Assembly: GCA_900547615.1 (NCBI GenBank)
Contig: URHH01000061.1
Coordinates: forward strand, 1-14,275
Length of the DNA: 14,275 nucleotides
Source of the DNA: an uncultured Blautia sp.
GTDB taxonomy: Bacteria > Bacillota > Clostridia > Lachnospirales > Lachnospiraceae
Reading direction: 5' to 3'
Shown: positions 6,673 to 14,052 of the stretch, in pieces
Layout of the letters: each line of letters begins with the position of its first letter
How positions within the stretch are numbered: position 1 is the stretch's first letter
Made by a program: the position numbers and the translations under genes
The notes under the pieces: model-generated
Seen by the model: the letters and a program-made list of their open reading frames with translations, nothing else
Told to the model about the DNA's origin: nothing
Database searches by the model: none

Positions 6673-7593
6673 TTATTTTAAATATTTTGCCTTTGCCTCG
6701 CAGATCATGGCCGCCGCTTCACGCACGATCGGCATATCCTTTTCGATCAGTTCTGCAAGAGGAGCTCTTACGCTTCCAAGATCAAGATTTTCGTTGATTC
6801 TTAAAATCTCTTTGATAACTGCGTACATATTGCCGTGGCAGGAACACATTTTATAAATGACTTCGTTTGCCGCATACTGCACTTCTCTTGCCTCGTCCAG
6901 CCTGTTTTCTTTTACAAGCTCGTCCATTTTCAGAAACAGCTCCGGCATTACCCCGTATGTTCCGCCGATTCCTGCTTCTGCGCCGATCACGCGTCCGCTT
7001 ATAAACTGCTCGTCAGGGCCGTTGAAAATAATGTAGTCTTCTCCTGCCGCAGCCTTAAACATCTGAATATCCTGAACCGGCATGGATGAGTTTTTCACAC
7101 CGATCACTCTCGGATTTTCTCTCATTTTTGCAAATAAATTCATAGTAAGCGCAACACCTGCAAGCTGCGGAATGTTATAAATAACAAAATCTGTATTCGG
7201 AGCCGCCTCGCTCATTGCGTTCCAGTAATCTGCAATGGCATATTCCGGAAGATGGAAATAAATAGGAGGAATTGCAGCAATAGCGTCTACTCCAAGGCTT
7301 TCCGCATGTTTTGCAAGCTCTACGCTGTCCTTTGTATTGTTGCAGGCAACATGTGCGATCACTGTTAATTTACCTTTTGCCGCTGCCATTACATTTTCAA
7401 GGACAACTTTGCGGTCCTCCACGCTCTGATAAATACATTCTCCGGAAGAACCATTTACATAAATACCTTTCACGCCTTTTTTTATGTGATACTCTGTCAG
7501 TGCGCGCACTCTCTCAGGACTGATCTCTCCATTTTCATCATAGCAGGCATAAAATGCCGGGATAATTCCTTTATATTTTTCCAGATTTCTCAT
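6673..7593 (-). CDS. nanA: N-acetylneuraminate lyase
   Basis: This class I aldolase of the DapA/NanA family cleaves N-acetylneuraminate to ManNAc and pyruvate in the cytoplasm. The Schiff-base lysine is Lys167 in GVKNSS, the proton-relay tyrosine is Tyr139 in IYNIPQLAG, and the carboxylate-binding loop is GSSGE (48-52). These positions match E. coli NanA (Lys165, Tyr137). Its 306 residues are the usual size. I chose the ATG at 7593, with AGGAG about 8 bases upstream; the frame could extend to 7632, but that lies inside nanE and adds a basic tail foreign to the family. Neighbours nanE and nanK confirm the pathway. The sequence resembles, from memory, the R. gnavus enzyme. Confidence 0.95.
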   Translation of the reverse strand: MRNLEKYKGIIPAFYACYDENGEISPERVRALTEYHIKKGVKGIYVNGSSGECIYQSVEDRKVVLENVMAAAKGKLTVIAHVACNNTKDSVELAKHAESLGVDAIAAIPPIYFHLPEYAIADYWNAMSEAAPNTDFVIYNIPQLAGVALTMNLFAKMRENPRVIGVKNSSMPVQDIQMFKAAAGEDYIIFNGPDEQFISGRVIGAEAGIGGTYGVMPELFLKMDELVKENRLDEAREVQYAANEVIYKMCSCHGNMYAVIKEILRINENLDLGSVRAPLAELIEKDMPIVREAAAMICEAKAKYLK

Positions 7594-7609
7594 TTTTCTC
7601 TCTCCTCTC

Positions 7610-8299
7610 TTAATCTTCCAGAACTTCCGCAAAAGCTTTTGTAATAAGCTGCGGTCTTGTGATAATAGAACCTACCACTACGCTGTAGCAGCCAAGTTCA
7701 ATCACGCGTTTTACTTTTTCCGGTGTGTTGATATTTCCTTCTGCAATTACAGGGTGTTTTACCTTCTGAAGGATTTCTCTTATAATTTCAAAATCGTTTG
7801 TCTCGATTTTCAGATTTTTGCTCTGCGGCGTGTAGCCCACCATAGTCGTTCCAATAAAGTCGAAACCCAGCTCATCTGCGTAAAGCGCTTCTTCCACTGT
7901 GGACCAGTCTGCCATAAATAATTGATCCGGATATACTTTTTTTACTTTCTCAAAGAAATCTTTCAGAGTTTTTCCTCCCGGACGGAGCGCGCCTGTCGCG
8001 TCAAGTGCGATGATTTCCGGTTTCACTTCCATAAGCTCCTCAACTTCTTTTATGGTAGGAGTAATATAAACTGCGCTATCCTCATAATCTCTTTTTACAA
8101 TGCCGATCACAGGAAGGTCTACAAGAGATTTGATCTCTGCTATATCTTCCTTTGTATTTGCACGGATTCCCCGCGCTCCGCCTTCCTTTGCCGCAACTGC
8201 CATTCTTCCCATAATAAAAGAAGAATGAAGCGGTTCGTGGGGAAGCGCCTGGCAGGATACAACCAGCTTTCCTTTAATACTTTCTACTTTTTTATTCAT
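7610..8299 (-). CDS. nanE: N-acetylmannosamine-6-phosphate 2-epimerase
   Basis: This TIM-barrel enzyme converts ManNAc-6-phosphate to GlcNAc-6-phosphate in the cytoplasm. Motifs include GGARGIRAN, GIVKRDY with the catalytic lysine, IALDATG, MADWST (more often MADIST), GTTMVGYT, VIAEGNINTP and the phosphate-binding VVVGSIITRP at the C-terminus. I chose the ATG at 8299 (229 residues) because GGAG lies 7 bases before it; the ATG two codons upstream at 8305 is only one base from that GGAG. It follows rpiR by 19 bases and precedes nanA by 16. Confidence 0.95.
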   Translation of the reverse strand: MNKKVESIKGKLVVSCQALPHEPLHSSFIMGRMAVAAKEGGARGIRANTKEDIAEIKSLVDLPVIGIVKRDYEDSAVYITPTIKEVEELMEVKPEIIALDATGALRPGGKTLKDFFEKVKKVYPDQLFMADWSTVEEALYADELGFDFIGTTMVGYTPQSKNLKIETNDFEIIREILQKVKHPVIAEGNINTPEKVKRVIELGCYSVVVGSIITRPQLITKAFAEVLED

Positions 8300-8318
8300 A
8301 GTCATTCTCCGTTTCTTT

Positions 8319-9161
8319 TTAATAGAGCTTTTCTACAACAGCCTTTGAGGTTGCTTTATTATTTGCTCTGGCTTCTTTATAATTTCTGTTGTAGTATTCT
8401 TTATATAAAAGATCGATCAGATAAAGCTGTCCCATTTTCGCAGACATGGAACCGCCGTCAAGGGGAGATTCCTCTCCTCCGCAAAGAAGGATCACATCGG
8501 AATATACTGTGAGAGGGGATTTTCTGAAATGTGTAATACTTGCTATTTTCGCCCCCGTCTGCTTTGCCACCTTTGCCACATGAATGTTGTCCTTCGTTGC
8601 CCCTGAATAGGAAATAATAATAAGAAGGTCTTCCTCAGTCATGGTAGAAGCCGCCATAGACTGAATATGAGGGTCTGTAATGCAGCTTACTTTTCCCGTG
8701 ACGCGGATAAATTTGTTTCTTGCTTCCATTGCTGTGATCAGGCTGTCCCCGATCCCAAAAAAGAATACTCTTTTCGCCTTCTCGATCATCTCAATTACCT
8801 GTTCCAGCTTTCTTTTATCGAGAAGAAAATAAGATTCTCTGATCGCGCTTATATGCGCCTCCATCACCCTGCTTTCCATTGTATCGCTGTCCTGTGTTTC
8901 CTGAGCAGGAGAATCTCCTTCCAGATCGTTAAGGCTTAGAGAAAGCTTCATTTTGAAATCCTGATAGCCGTCCAGCTTCATAGTCCTGCAAAATCTGTAT
9001 ACGCTCGTATCTCCCACATGACAGGCGTCTGCCAGGTCTGTGATAGACATGTATAATACCTCTTTTTTGTTTTGCAAAACATAATCTGCGACCTTTTTCT
9101 CCGCTTTTGTAAGCTGATTATATTCCGACTGTATCTGTAAAATAATACTTGTGTTATACAT
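8319..9161 (-). CDS. RpiR-family regulator of sialic acid genes (NanR-like)
   Basis: This 280-residue DNA-binding regulator has an N-terminal helix-turn-helix domain (about 1-77: SITDLADACHVGDTSVYRFC) and a C-terminal SIS sugar-phosphate domain (about 125-255: FFFGIGDSLITA, IISYSGATKDNI). RpiR-type NanR proteins elsewhere respond to ManNAc-6-phosphate or GlcNAc-6-phosphate, both made by the adjacent genes, so control of this cluster is likely. AGGAGG is 6 bases before the ATG. It is first after a strong terminator; only a weak promoter (TATGAT near 9210, no good -35) is visible, so part of its transcription may come from terminator read-through. Whether it represses or activates cannot be told. 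Confidence 0.9.
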   Translation of the reverse strand: MYNTSIILQIQSEYNQLTKAEKKVADYVLQNKKEVLYMSITDLADACHVGDTSVYRFCRTMKLDGYQDFKMKLSLSLNDLEGDSPAQETQDSDTMESRVMEAHISAIRESYFLLDKRKLEQVIEMIEKAKRVFFFGIGDSLITAMEARNKFIRVTGKVSCITDPHIQSMAASTMTEEDLLIIISYSGATKDNIHVAKVAKQTGAKIASITHFRKSPLTVYSDVILLCGGEESPLDGGSMSAKMGQLYLIDLLYKEYYNRNYKEARANNKATSKAVVEKLY

Positions 9162-9229
9162 GTTCTGCCTCCTGTAACTTAACGCCTGTGATTAGGCTTT
9201 TTTATAAATCATACTACTATATTCCTCTG

Positions 9230-9300
9230 AAAAAAGAAAGAGCCGGAATTATCGTTTTCACAGATCAGCAAAACTGATACCTTTCGACAATTCCGGTTCT
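9230..9300 (-). terminator. Intrinsic terminator after the ABC permease genes
   Basis: On the minus strand AGAACCGGAATT (9300-9289) pairs with AATTCCGGCTCT (9250-9239), 11 of 12 positions, followed by TTTCTTTTTT. A smaller hairpin, ATCAG/CTGAT, sits in the loop. It begins 5 bases after the second permease stop and separates the transporter unit from rpiR-nanEAK. Confidence 0.85.
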
Positions 9301-9305
9301 ATCCA

Positions 9306-10136
9306 TCAGCCTTTTACTGCTCCCATTGTAATTCCCTGTGTAAAGAATTTCTGGAACACCAAAAATACTGTAACGATCGGAACTGCTGCCAGCGCTGCAC
9401 CTGCCATAATAAGGCCATAGTTTGTTGCCATTTCCGCCTGAAGTGTCGCAACACCAAGGGAAATCGTCAGCTTTTCTCTGGAAGACAGCATTACCAACTG
9501 CATAAAGTAATCGTTCCAGGTATTAATAAATGTAAAAATCGCCAATGCTGCAAATCCCGGTTTTACAATAGGAAATGCAATACTTGTAAAAGTCTTTAAT
9601 TCGTTACAACCATCAATTTTTGCAGATTCCAGTAATTCCGTAGGAATGTTTTCACTGAACTGCTTCATAAGAAATACACCGAAGGGCCAGCCGATCAGCG
9701 GAAGGATAACAGCCGCAAGGGTGTCGTGGATTCCCATAAAACTGATAATACGAACAAGCGGAACAAGGATAACCTGTTTTGGAAGCGCCATTGCTCCGAT
9801 GAAGATAGAGAATAAAATTGCCTGTCCGTAAAAACGCTTCTTTGCAAGTACATATCCTGCAAGTGAAGATGTAATACATACGAGAAGCATCGTGATCAAA
9901 GCGATCAGGATACTGTTCAGCATCCAGCTTCCCGCAGGGTTCTGTACAAGAAGCTTCCTGAAGTTTTCCAGAGTAGGTAATTCCGGCCACCACTGAGGCG
10001 GAATCTTAATCGCATCAGCCTGAGATTTGAATGCTCCTGTCATGATCCAGTAAAAAGGAAAGATGAAGAAGATTGTTAAGAGGCTGAGAATAATCATGGT
10101 AACTACCTGAAATGGTGTTATTTTTTTCTTGCGCAT
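9306..10136 (-). CDS. ABC sugar transporter permease, MalG type
   Basis: This 276-residue inner-membrane subunit has six predicted helices: one near 12-33, then segments near 72-95, 105-130, 138-160, 195-215 and 243-265. The cytoplasmic EAA loop that contacts the ATPase is ESAKIDGCNELKTFTSIAFP (170-189), and the C-terminus GITMGAVKG is typical of MalG/CUT1 permeases. It probably carries sialic acid or a derivative together with the neighbouring permease and binding protein. GGAGG is 7 bases before the ATG, and the gap to the upstream permease is 14 bases. Substrate is inferred from the nan genes downstream. Confidence 0.93.
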   Translation of the reverse strand: MRKKKITPFQVVTMIILSLLTIFFIFPFYWIMTGAFKSQADAIKIPPQWWPELPTLENFRKLLVQNPAGSWMLNSILIALITMLLVCITSSLAGYVLAKKRFYGQAILFSIFIGAMALPKQVILVPLVRIISFMGIHDTLAAVILPLIGWPFGVFLMKQFSENIPTELLESAKIDGCNELKTFTSIAFPIVKPGFAALAIFTFINTWNDYFMQLVMLSSREKLTISLGVATLQAEMATNYGLIMAGAALAAVPIVTVFLVFQKFFTQGITMGAVKG

Positions 10137-10150
10137 TTTCTCTCCTCCTT

Positions 10151-11044
10151 TTAATATTCCACGTCATTGCCCAGAAGCTTAAACTGTGCAAAGCTGATAA
10201 GTCCGATCAGTGCTGCAAGGAATACGCCCATTGTATTTGCGTATCCGTATTCAGAAAGCTTAAATGCTTTTTCATACAGATAATACATGATCGTGGTCGT
10301 CGAATAGTTCGGACCGCCGTTTGTCAAAAGCTGTATCAGTGAGAAGCACTGGAATGAGTTAATGGTTGTGATAACTACTATGTAAAGAGTAGTCGGAAGG
10401 AGACTTGGCCATTTGATCTTCCAGAATACCTGAAATTCTGTTGCACCGTCCACTCTTGCCGCTTCCACCAGGGATTTGTCGATATTTCCCATTGCTGCAA
10501 TATAAAGGATAATCGGCTGACCGATCGCTGTTGTCAGGAGAATCGCAATAATCGCTATAAGAGCATATCTTTTATCTCCCAGCCAGCTTATGTTCTGGTC
10601 GATCACATTAGTCGTTTTCAGCATATAATTCAGAATACCGCTTAACGGGTCGTAAATCCATTTCCACACAACCGTTACTGCAACGGTACCGGTAACAACT
10701 GGAAGGAAAAATACACATCTGAAAAAAGAACGTGTAAAAGCGCTTCTTTCATATGTCTGTGATGCCACATATAATGCAAAAATAACAACGATGGGAACAG
10801 ATCCCACAACAATGATCAGAGTATTTCTCAGTGATTTCAGAAATACTTCGTCCTGGAACATTCTCACATAGTTATCCAGCCCGACAAATTCAAAATCTGT
10901 CATCGTATAATTGAAAAAGCTGGTGATAAATCCCATAACCATTGGTGCCAGTACGAAAATCACAAAAAATATAAGAACCGGTGCCAGAAAGCAGTAGGAA
11001 ACCAGCGTTTCACGCATTCTGATTTTGTTCGCCTTCTTCTTCAT
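10151..11044 (-). CDS. ABC sugar transporter permease, MalF type
   Basis: This 297-residue inner-membrane subunit is of the CUT1 MalF/UgpA type. It has about six helices, near 15-43, 72-95, 105-130, 160-185, 215-238 and 268-290. The EAA loop is EAARVDGATEFQVFWKIKWP (194-213). The segment LTNGGPNYSTTTIMYYLYEKAF (239-261) is characteristic of MalF relatives. It pairs with the MalG-type gene 14 bases downstream. AAGGGATG precedes the ATG. A stable hairpin lies in the 99-base gap to the binding-protein gene. Confidence 0.93.
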   Translation of the reverse strand: MKKKANKIRMRETLVSYCFLAPVLIFFVIFVLAPMVMGFITSFFNYTMTDFEFVGLDNYVRMFQDEVFLKSLRNTLIIVVGSVPIVVIFALYVASQTYERSAFTRSFFRCVFFLPVVTGTVAVTVVWKWIYDPLSGILNYMLKTTNVIDQNISWLGDKRYALIAIIAILLTTAIGQPIILYIAAMGNIDKSLVEAARVDGATEFQVFWKIKWPSLLPTTLYIVVITTINSFQCFSLIQLLTNGGPNYSTTTIMYYLYEKAFKLSEYGYANTMGVFLAALIGLISFAQFKLLGNDVEY

Positions 11045-11102
11045 AAATTCATCCCTTTCGCTTCACCCAAGCCGCAAAATATCATAATACTTTTCAGAAA
11101 AC

Positions 11103-11131
11103 GCTCCCTGTACGCCAGGCGTACAAGGAGC
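11103..11131 (-). other. Hairpin between solute-binding protein and permease genes
   Basis: Arms at 11103-11114 and 11120-11131 form a 12-bp stem with a 5-base loop. Its one non-Watson-Crick position is a G-U pair in the minus-strand RNA but a C-A mismatch on the plus strand, so it is built for minus transcripts. GTTTTCTG follows on the minus strand, resembling a weak terminator. Such elements commonly raise binding-protein output over permeases by partial termination or mRNA protection; that role is inferred here. Confidence 0.65.
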
Positions 11132-11143
11132 CCTTTAAATCGC

Positions 11144-12436
11144 TTATTCAGCAGCTTTTGTAATTGTTTCGTTTGCTTTTGCCGTAAAGTCTGTCAGCGC
11201 TTCCTTCGGTTCTGTATCACCGTTGGAAACAGCCTGGCACATCGGGAACCATAATGTTCTCATTTCAGCAAAGCCGTCGATTGTGTTGTAGTATGGAGAA
11301 TAGTATTTTGTCCAGCTTCCAAGTGTTGCCATTCTTTCGTCTTCATAAAGGTCTCCGAAAGAAGTACGAACCGGGAATGCACCTGTACGGATTACGTCCT
11401 TTGGACCCCATTCTTCATCGTCGCACATAAATCTGATAAACTCTTTAGATGCTTCAATCTTCGCGTCGTCGCCGTTATCAAATACACAGAAACCATTTAC
11501 AAGGTATTCCAGCGCCGGTACACCATCATCAGACGGGAACGGAACTTCCAGGTAATCTACGCCGCTGCTCTCAAGAAGCGCTGCCTGTGTTCCAGGCTGT
11601 GCAGGAGACCAGAGGATTGTAAAAGAGGTCTGTCCGTTTGCGAAGTTCTGAATATCTGCAGAACCGTCAAACTGGGAACCGTTCATTAAACAGCCATCAT
11701 CAATGAGAGATTTGATGAGTTCCATAGATTTTACGGAATTTTCATCATCTGTTGTGTATTTTGTTACGCCTTCATCTGTAATAGAGCTGCTGTACAGGTT
11801 TGTGAAGAATGCTCTCGGTCCCTGGTCGCCGCCCTGTCCATTACAGAAGAATGAACCAGGATTGTATCCTTTGTCTTTTAATGCTTTTAAAACTTCTACG
11901 AAATCGTCTGTTGTCCAGCCTTCTTTTACCTTGTCAAGAACGCCTGCGTCCTCAAGCATCTCTTTATTGAATGCCATGTAGAACGGAGCGGAGCTGATCG
12001 GATACATATAAGCAGTATCTCCTGCCTTACAGGAATCCAGAAGTGCATCGTTGTTTACATCTTTCACGAACTCATCTGTAAACATATCATCAAGCGGTGC
12101 AAGTTTTCCGGCTTTTCCATATGTGATAATACGTCCCGGTGCGTCAAACAGAACGTCTGCCATAGTTCCTGCCTCAATGGCTGTTGTAATTTTCTCAGGA
12201 CCTGACTGGAAGTCGATCGTCTCCAGTTTTACAGTAATGTCCGGGTGCTCTGCCTCGAAAGCGTCAATAATTTTCTGCTCCCATGTTCCTACTGCATCGT
12301 CTGCATTCTCCTGAGTATAAGTCGGGAATGCCCACCATGTGATTTCTGTTTTTTCCTCTGCCATAACAGTTGTTGCTCCTGCCAGAGATGCTACCATTGC
12401 GCCTACAAGTGCGGCTGATAACAATTTCTTTTTCAT
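11144..12436 (-). CDS. Extracellular solute-binding protein of sialic acid ABC transporter
   Basis: This family 1 (MalE-like) binding protein has 430 residues and captures the sugar outside the cell. Residues 1-26 are a signal peptide with KKK, a hydrophobic core and a VMA|EE cleavage site. There is no lipobox cysteine: the position where such proteins usually have LAGC reads LAGA. The mature protein begins TEITWWAFPTYTQ, and FEAEHPDITVKLETIDF is the typical first beta-alpha region. Aromatic and acidic residues are plentiful, as in sugar binders. It is first in the transporter unit with AAGGAGG about 9 bases before the ATG. Substrate (N-acetylneuraminate or 2,7-anhydro-Neu5Ac) is inferred from the nan genes. 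Confidence 0.92.
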   Translation of the reverse strand: MKKKLLSAALVGAMVASLAGATTVMAEEKTEITWWAFPTYTQENADDAVGTWEQKIIDAFEAEHPDITVKLETIDFQSGPEKITTAIEAGTMADVLFDAPGRIITYGKAGKLAPLDDMFTDEFVKDVNNDALLDSCKAGDTAYMYPISSAPFYMAFNKEMLEDAGVLDKVKEGWTTDDFVEVLKALKDKGYNPGSFFCNGQGGDQGPRAFFTNLYSSSITDEGVTKYTTDDENSVKSMELIKSLIDDGCLMNGSQFDGSADIQNFANGQTSFTILWSPAQPGTQAALLESSGVDYLEVPFPSDDGVPALEYLVNGFCVFDNGDDAKIEASKEFIRFMCDDEEWGPKDVIRTGAFPVRTSFGDLYEDERMATLGSWTKYYSPYYNTIDGFAEMRTLWFPMCQAVSNGDTEPKEALTDFTAKANETITKAAE

Positions 12437-12555
12437 TTTGAAAAACCTCCTTAATTACTTTGCTTTTTTTGATAATATGTTTTTGTTTTTGCCCCGATGC
12501 TTTTGTCACATTTGCTTCTCCAAAAAAGTTTTCCGCGGACTCTTTCGCTTTTTTG

Positions 12556-12567
12556 ACTAAATTTAGT
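12556..12567. promoter_or_regulatory. 12-bp palindrome at the sialic acid promoter, candidate operator
   Basis: ACTAAATTTAGT is a perfect inverted repeat that overlaps the end of the -10 box and the expected start site. A regulator bound here would block polymerase, and the RpiR-family protein encoded in the cluster is the obvious candidate. I did not find the same palindrome upstream of rpiR. Confidence 0.5.
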
Positions 12568-12593
12568 ATAGCATATGTGGAAATGTTTTTCAA
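12565..12593 (-). promoter_or_regulatory. Sigma-A promoter of the sialic acid transporter genes
   Basis: The -35 is TTGAAA (12593-12588), the spacer is exactly 17 bases, and the -10 is TATACT (12570-12565) preceded by TGC as an extended -10. Just upstream (12598-12629) is a symmetric A/T tract with eight A then seven T, a likely UP element and bend shared with the divergent gene. The untranslated leader would be about 120 bases; I see no clear riboswitch in it. Confidence 0.82.
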
Positions 12594-12637
12594 TATCTTT
12601 TTTAGAAAAAAAATTTTTTTCATTTTTTCTTTTTCTC

Positions 12638-12666
12638 TTGTCTCTTTTTTTCAAAAGTGATACCAT
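12638..12666 (+). promoter_or_regulatory. Possible promoter of the divergent SGNH hydrolase gene
   Basis: TTGTCT (12638-12643) and TACCAT (12661-12666) are 17 bases apart. An alternative -10 is TATACA (12672-12677). Both are weak matches, but the gene needs a plus-strand promoter in this gap. Confidence 0.35.
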
Positions 12667-12704
12667 CAGCTTATACAACATTGTTTCTAAGGAGGATTTT
12701 TCTT

Positions 12705-13355
12705 ATGTCATCAAAAACGATTGTATGTTTTGGGGATTCCAACACGCACGGGTACGATTCCAGCACAGGAGGGCGTTTTTCCGAAAAAGAACGATGGACG
12801 TGTCTTCTTCAGGAAATGCTCCCTTCCGATTATCTTGTTCGAGAAGAAGGTTTAAGCGGACGTACTACTGCCTTTACAGACCCCCTGTTTGAAGGTCTTG
12901 ACGGTATTTCTTACATATATCCCTGTCTTATGAGCCACGAACCTGTAGATCTTCTTATTATTATGCTGGGCACAAATGACACAAAAGAACGTTTCAGCGC
13001 CACTGCCAAAAATATTGCCCAGGGACTGGATCGCCTGATTTTAAAAGCGAAGTCCACAGTCGGCGCCTGGAAAAACGATCCGCACATTTTAATCATCGCG
13101 CCGCCAGCCATTGAAGATGCCTACAGGCAGACAGACATTGGCGATGATATGGGCGACGGCTGTGCAGAAAAATCAAGGGCTCTCGCTCCTCTTTACAAAA
13201 AAGCCGCCGAGCTTCACGGCTGTGATTTTCTTGACGCAGGCTCAATAGACGGCGTCTCAATGGCTCCGTATGACTGGATGCATTTAAGCAAAGACAGTCA
13301 CCGTGTTCTTGCAGAAACGCTTGCAAAAATGGTTCCGGAACTGATTAAAGAGTAA
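12705..13355 (+). CDS. SGNH-fold hydrolase, candidate sugar O-acyl esterase
   Basis: This 216-residue cytoplasmic protein has no signal peptide. It shows all four SGNH blocks: Ser12 in FGDSNTHGYD, Gly52 in EGLSGRTT, Asn91 in LGTND, and Asp190/His193 in DWMHLS. It should hydrolyse ester bonds by a serine mechanism. The family covers acyl esterases, carbohydrate deacetylases and acyltransferases, so the substrate cannot be read from sequence. I chose the ATG at 12705 because AAGGAGG lies 9 bases before it; the frame could start earlier at a GTG (12657) without a ribosome site. It is transcribed divergently from the sialic acid transporter, so a sialate O-acetylesterase role is an attractive but unproven idea. 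Confidence 0.88.
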   Translation: MSSKTIVCFGDSNTHGYDSSTGGRFSEKERWTCLLQEMLPSDYLVREEGLSGRTTAFTDPLFEGLDGISYIYPCLMSHEPVDLLIIMLGTNDTKERFSATAKNIAQGLDRLILKAKSTVGAWKNDPHILIIAPPAIEDAYRQTDIGDDMGDGCAEKSRALAPLYKKAAELHGCDFLDAGSIDGVSMAPYDWMHLSKDSHRVLAETLAKMVPELIKE

Positions 13356-13397
13356 ATAACACCGCCAAAGACATCGGCATCTGTTTTTTGAAAAATA

Positions 13398-13428
13398 AAA
13401 GAGTACAGATTCAAAACCTGTACTCTTT
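13398..13428. terminator. Bidirectional terminator between convergent SGNH genes
   Basis: AAAGAGTACAG (13398-13408) and CTGTACTCTTT (13418-13428) form a perfect 11-bp stem with a 9-base loop. CTTTTC follows on the plus strand, and TTATTTTTC follows the stem on the minus strand. It lies between two convergent stop codons and can serve both. Confidence 0.88.
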
Positions 13429-13446
13429 CTTTTCAGAGGTATACGT

Positions 13447-14052
13447 TTATTTTACATACCGTATTATATTTTCCGCAAAAATCCTGTGTCCTTCTTCTGT
13501 AAAATGAACGCCGTCATAGGCAAGAGGGATTTTCCATTCTCCTGCGTCCGCAAAATCTGTCCCGAATTTCTCAGAAAGCTTCCTATTATAAAGTGCAAAC
13601 TTTTCTGTTTCTTCACAAATCTTCTGATTCTCCACCCATGCACCCTGTTTTATGGGAACAGGCGAAATCAAAAGCAGGGAAATTTTTTTCTCCTCTGTCT
13701 GTTCTGCTATACCTTCCAGAAGCTTTTCCATACGAAGCGCAGCGTCCCTTGCTGTAATTCTCTCATTCTCAAGAAAATCATTTGTACCAAGCATAAACCA
13801 AACAGAAATCTCTTCCGCCTCCAGGCTCCATACCTCTATCTGCTCCCTCACGCATTGAATCTGGCTTTCATATCGCGGGATTTTCCGCCCGCAAAGCCCG
13901 CAATTTTTCACAGGAATCCCCGTTTTCTTTTCTATAAGATCCGGCCAGCGGTTTTCTTTTTCATACCGTCCGCCTCCCGGCACGCAGGGGTCATATCCAT
14001 ATGTATTGGAATCCCCATAACATACGATCATTCTGTCTTTATTTTTCTGCAC
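13447..14052 (-). CDS. SGNH-fold hydrolase, second copy, GTG start
   Basis: This is a 201-residue cytoplasmic SGNH hydrolase with Ser15 in YGDSNTYGYD, Gly55 in CGLCGRK, Asn91 in LGTND, and Asp180/His183 in DGVHFT. It shares its opening and layout with the hydrolase at 12705-13355 but has diverged strongly between motifs. I chose the GTG at 14052, which has GGAGG 9 bases upstream. An internal ATG at 14031 overlaps the preceding stop as ATGA, so translational coupling is possible there, but its ribosome site is weak. It overlaps the end of the facilitator gene by 25 bases, so the two are co-transcribed, and the esterase may act on that transporter's substrate. Substrate unknown. Confidence 0.87.
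   Translation of the reverse strand: MQKNKDRMIVCYGDSNTYGYDPCVPGGGRYEKENRWPDLIEKKTGIPVKNCGLCGRKIPRYESQIQCVREQIEVWSLEAEEISVWFMLGTNDFLENERITARDAALRMEKLLEGIAEQTEEKKISLLLISPVPIKQGAWVENQKICEETEKFALYNRKLSEKFGTDFADAGEWKIPLAYDGVHFTEEGHRIFAENIIRYVK

Noticed and set aside
7594..7632. Upstream extension of nanA by 13 codons
   Set aside because: It overlaps the end of nanE and adds a basic tail; the ATG at 7593 has an AGGAG site and gives the family length.
7922..8512. Plus-strand open frame of 196 codons
   Set aside because: It is antisense to nanE and the end of rpiR, both unmistakable, and encodes a cysteine/phenylalanine-rich sequence without a domain.
9184..9203. Small plus-strand hairpin GCCT/AGGC followed by six T, resembling a terminator
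   Set aside because: The stem is only four pairs and no plus-strand gene lies upstream, so it is probably chance within the leader of rpiR.
12437..12555. Possible riboswitch or attenuator in the sialic acid transporter leader
   Set aside because: The leader is A-rich with only a short TCCGCGGA palindrome and no stem followed by a T-run, so no structured element can be supported.
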